Source: Bacillaceae bacterium UBA7792
GTDB taxonomy: Bacteria > Bacillota > Bacilli > Bacillales > Cytobacillaceae
Direction of reading: 5' to 3'
DNA: 8,490 bases
Assembly: GCA_002480735.1 (NCBI GenBank)
Contig: DLCS01000147.1
Location: 10,687 to 19,176, forward strand
Position 1 is the first letter of the stretch; each line of letters starts with the position of its first letter. Below are positions 7,225 to 8,490 of the stretch, piece by piece. The position numbers were made by a program, and so were the translations under genes. Below the pieces are notes generated by a model, which saw only the letters and a program-made list of their open reading frames with translations, had not been told where the DNA came from and ran no database searches.

Positions 7225-7410
7225 AAAGAGTCCTGATGTGTTAGTGGTAAACCATGTTTTGACCTAACATATGACCTTCGGGAGTTTGCGTTTCCAAGTG
7301 GAGTAAATGCCTAGTACATAGGACTTACAAAGGCCTGGAACAGAACACCCACCTACTGAGTGTAGGTTCAAAACGAAGGAAAGAATACGACGGCACAATT
7401 GGGACTCTTT
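7225..7410 (+). ncRNA. bsrA: 6S RNA (6S-1/BsrA type)
   Basis: A regulatory RNA that mimics an open promoter, binds sigma-A RNA polymerase and is released when it templates short pRNAs. The ends form a closing stem: AAAGAGTCC (7225-7233) with GGACTCTTT (7402-7410), continuing to TGTG (7237-7240) with CACA (7394-7397). The inner part contains blocks I recognise from B. subtilis 6S-1 RNA, such as GTTTGCGTTTCCAAGTGGAG (7285-7304) and TGCCTAGTACATAGGACTTA (7308-7327). A small hairpin, ACCTAC/GTAGGT (7351-7356 with 7362-7367), sits on the 3' side of the central bubble. The length, about 186 nt, agrees with the 190 nt known for B. subtilis, and its place between aspS and tcdA is the same. Exact ends are inferred from the stem. 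There is no reading frame here. Confidence 0.93.
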
Positions 7411-7426
7411 CCTATTTTACAAAAAT

Positions 7427-7453
7427 AATCATGCGATAAAGCATGATTTTTTT
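7427..7453 (+). terminator. Rho-independent terminator after the 6S RNA
   Basis: AATCATGC (7427-7434) pairs perfectly with GCATGATT (7441-7448) around a 6-nt loop, followed by a 7-nt T run (7447-7453). It lies 16 nt past the mature 3' end inferred from the 6S stem, so the primary transcript would need 3' trimming. Confidence 0.85.
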
Positions 7454-7486
7454 ATGCCTAAATTTGAAGAAAACCGATAAATTTAC

Positions 7487-7514
7487 TTGTTTTTGCCTTT
7501 AAGTATGGTATAGT
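7487..7514 (+). promoter_or_regulatory. Predicted promoter of tcdA (extended -10 type)
   Basis: TATAGT (7509-7514, 5/6) is preceded by TGG, giving an extended -10. A weak -35, TTGTTT (7487-7492), lies 16 bp upstream. Transcription would start near 7521, leaving a leader of about 55 nt. The position after the 6S terminator suggests that tcdA is transcribed on its own. Confidence 0.6.
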
Positions 7515-7575
7515 TTTTAACGGAAAAAATAAAATGAAACTTTTTTTATCCTATATAATGTGGAGTTGTTGATAC

Positions 7576-8343
7576 ATGTTGCACCAGTTTTCGAGAAATG
7601 AGCTAGCGATTGGAAAAGAAGGGCTAGACATTATGAAAAATAGCACGGTCGCAGTGCTTGGGGTTGGTGGTGTTGGTTCCTTTGCAGCTGAGGCATTAGC
7701 GCGCTCTGGGGTTGGACGATTAGTGCTGATTGATAAAGATGATGTCGATATAACCAATGTGAATAGACAAATCATTGCCTTGCTTTCTACAATTGGACAG
7801 CCTAAGGTGGATTTGATGAAAGAGAGAATTAAGGATATTAATCCTGACTGTGAAGTGATCGCCCTGAAGATGTTTTACACAGAAGAAACCTATGAAGAAA
7901 TTTTTCAATATGGATTAGATTTTGTGGTCGATGCTTCCGATACGATTGTTTATAAAATTCATTTGATGAAGGAATGCTTAAAACGAAATATCCCCATGAT
8001 TTCAAGTATGGGGGCAGCCAACAAAATGGACCCAACGAGATTTCAAATCGCTGATATTTCTAAAACCCATACCGATCCGATTGCGAAGGTAATTCGTACA
8101 AGATTAAGAAAAGAAGGAATCCGCAAAGGAATTCCTGTTGTCTTCTCGGATGAAAGTCCAATTGTTATTCGTGAGGATGTCAGGAAGGTCGTGGGAAAGG
8201 AAGATGCCCCTATTCGAAAGGCGCAAATGCCCCCTGCCTCCAATGCGTTCGTTCCATCTGTTGCTGGTCTTATCATGGCAAGCTATGTCGTGCGAGAGCT
8301 TCTAAAAGATATAAAAATTCAGCGTGTTGCAGATGAAAAGTAG
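7576..8343 (+). CDS. tcdA: tRNA threonylcarbamoyladenosine dehydratase (E1-like, ThiF/MoeB superfamily)
   Basis: Cytoplasmic ATP-dependent enzyme that dehydrates t6A at position 37 of ANN-decoding tRNAs to the cyclic ct6A form, improving decoding. It has 255 residues, normal for the TcdA/CsdL (YrvM) family. The Rossmann-like nucleotide-binding motif GVGGVGSFAAEAL is at 29-41. LIDKDDVDITNVNRQ (51-65) carries the acidic residues and conserved N/R that bind ATP in E1-like enzymes. VVDASDT (117-123) and SSMGAANKMDPTRFQIAD (143-160) are further family blocks. The ATG at 7576 gives the family N-terminus MLHQFSRNELAIGKEG; its ribosome binding site GGAG (7562-7565) is weak and 10 nt away. There is no adjacent csdA/csdE pair. 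Related E1-like proteins such as MoeB and ThiF differ in these blocks, so I am confident of the assignment. Confidence 0.95.
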   Translation: MLHQFSRNELAIGKEGLDIMKNSTVAVLGVGGVGSFAAEALARSGVGRLVLIDKDDVDITNVNRQIIALLSTIGQPKVDLMKERIKDINPDCEVIALKMFYTEETYEEIFQYGLDFVVDASDTIVYKIHLMKECLKRNIPMISSMGAANKMDPTRFQIADISKTHTDPIAKVIRTRLRKEGIRKGIPVVFSDESPIVIREDVRKVVGKEDAPIRKAQMPPASNAFVPSVAGLIMASYVVRELLKDIKIQRVADEK

Positions 8344-8367
8344 GCCTTAAGCTCGGCCTACTTTTTT
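8336..8367 (+). terminator. Rho-independent terminator overlapping the 3' end of tcdA
   Basis: AAAAGTAGGCC (8336-8346) pairs perfectly with GGCCTACTTTT (8355-8365) around an 8-nt loop, and the T run is 8362-8367. The 5' arm includes the last codon and the TAG stop of tcdA. The long A-run/T-run stem could also work for transcription arriving from the right. Confidence 0.9.
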
Positions 8368-8490
8368 AATGAAGGCTCTTTTCTCAAACATTGTTGCTAT
8401 CGAACAATCAATAATTAGACAAAATGATGCTTGATGTAGTCAATCTGTAGAAACAATGGAGAAAAGTGCTGCTCAATCTATGCGTATCGC
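8368..8490. other. Unassigned sequence at the right edge
   Basis: No complete gene or RNA is recognisable. A 6-bp hairpin, ATTGTT with AACAAT (8390-8395 and 8403-8408), is present. An ATG at 8456 opens a frame (MEKSAAQSMRI...) to the window end but has no clear ribosome binding site. It is too short to judge. Confidence 0.4.

Noticed and set aside
7554..7559. Perfect TATAAT just before tcdA
   Set aside because: It has no -35 partner, and a start from it would fall on the ribosome binding site. The extended -10 at 7509-7514 is a better promoter.
8414..8443. Minus-strand promoter-like pair TTGACT (8443-8438) and TCTAAT (8419-8414), 18 bp apart
   Set aside because: It points into the tcdA terminator with no reading frame to serve, and matches of this quality are common in A/T-rich DNA.
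1..8490. A mobile element, defence island or novel biosynthetic system
   Set aside because: All recognised genes are core housekeeping genes in conserved order on one strand, with uniform coding character and no transposase, integrase, att-like repeats or CRISPR repeats.

Overview
The window is a stretch of core chromosome from a member of the Bacillaceae (Bacillus sensu lato). This rests on the gene order apt–relA–dtd–(small ORF)–hisS–aspS–6S RNA–tcdA, which matches the order I remember from Bacillus subtilis. It is supported by close protein resemblance, strong AGGAGG-type ribosome binding sites, sigma-A-type promoters, T-box control of an aminoacyl-tRNA synthetase operon, and a 6S-1 (BsrA)-type RNA. 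All genes read on the + strand. I see no mobile element, CRISPR array, phage gene or sign of recent transfer.

Layout: 1-284 is the 3' part of apt (adenine phosphoribosyltransferase), closed by a hairpin terminator. A promoter at 395-423 precedes relA (459-2657), the bifunctional (p)ppGpp synthetase/hydrolase, which has its own terminator. dtd (2791-3231), encoding D-aminoacyl-tRNA deacylase, follows a gap holding three small hairpins. A 58-residue HTH-like protein of unknown role (3314-3490) comes next. A consensus promoter (3497-3525) then starts a 480-nt leader carrying a T-box riboswitch with a histidine CAC specifier and an overlapping antiterminator/terminator pair. A further large stem-loop of unknown role (3879-3948) lies between the T-box and hisS (4012-5286). 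aspS (5301-7070) is 14 nt downstream in the same operon. The aspS–tcdA gap contains an A/T-rich hairpin, a promoter, the 6S RNA (about 7225-7410) and its terminator. tcdA (7576-8343) has its own promoter and a terminator that overlaps its last codons. The last ~120 nt contain no gene I can assign.

Functionally the block groups nutrient sensing and translation quality. RelA senses uncharged tRNA on the ribosome and makes (p)ppGpp. Apt salvages adenine. Dtd clears D-aminoacyl-tRNA. HisRS and AspRS charge tRNA under tRNA-sensing T-box control. TcdA completes the t6A37 modification to its cyclic form. 6S RNA sequesters sigma-A RNA polymerase in stationary phase.

This is not a new defence or biosynthetic system. 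The points worth a second look are regulatory: the base at the acceptor-sensing position of the T-box, two extra stem-loops in the hisS leader, the weak terminator between aspS and the 6S RNA, and the uncharacterised small HTH-like protein.
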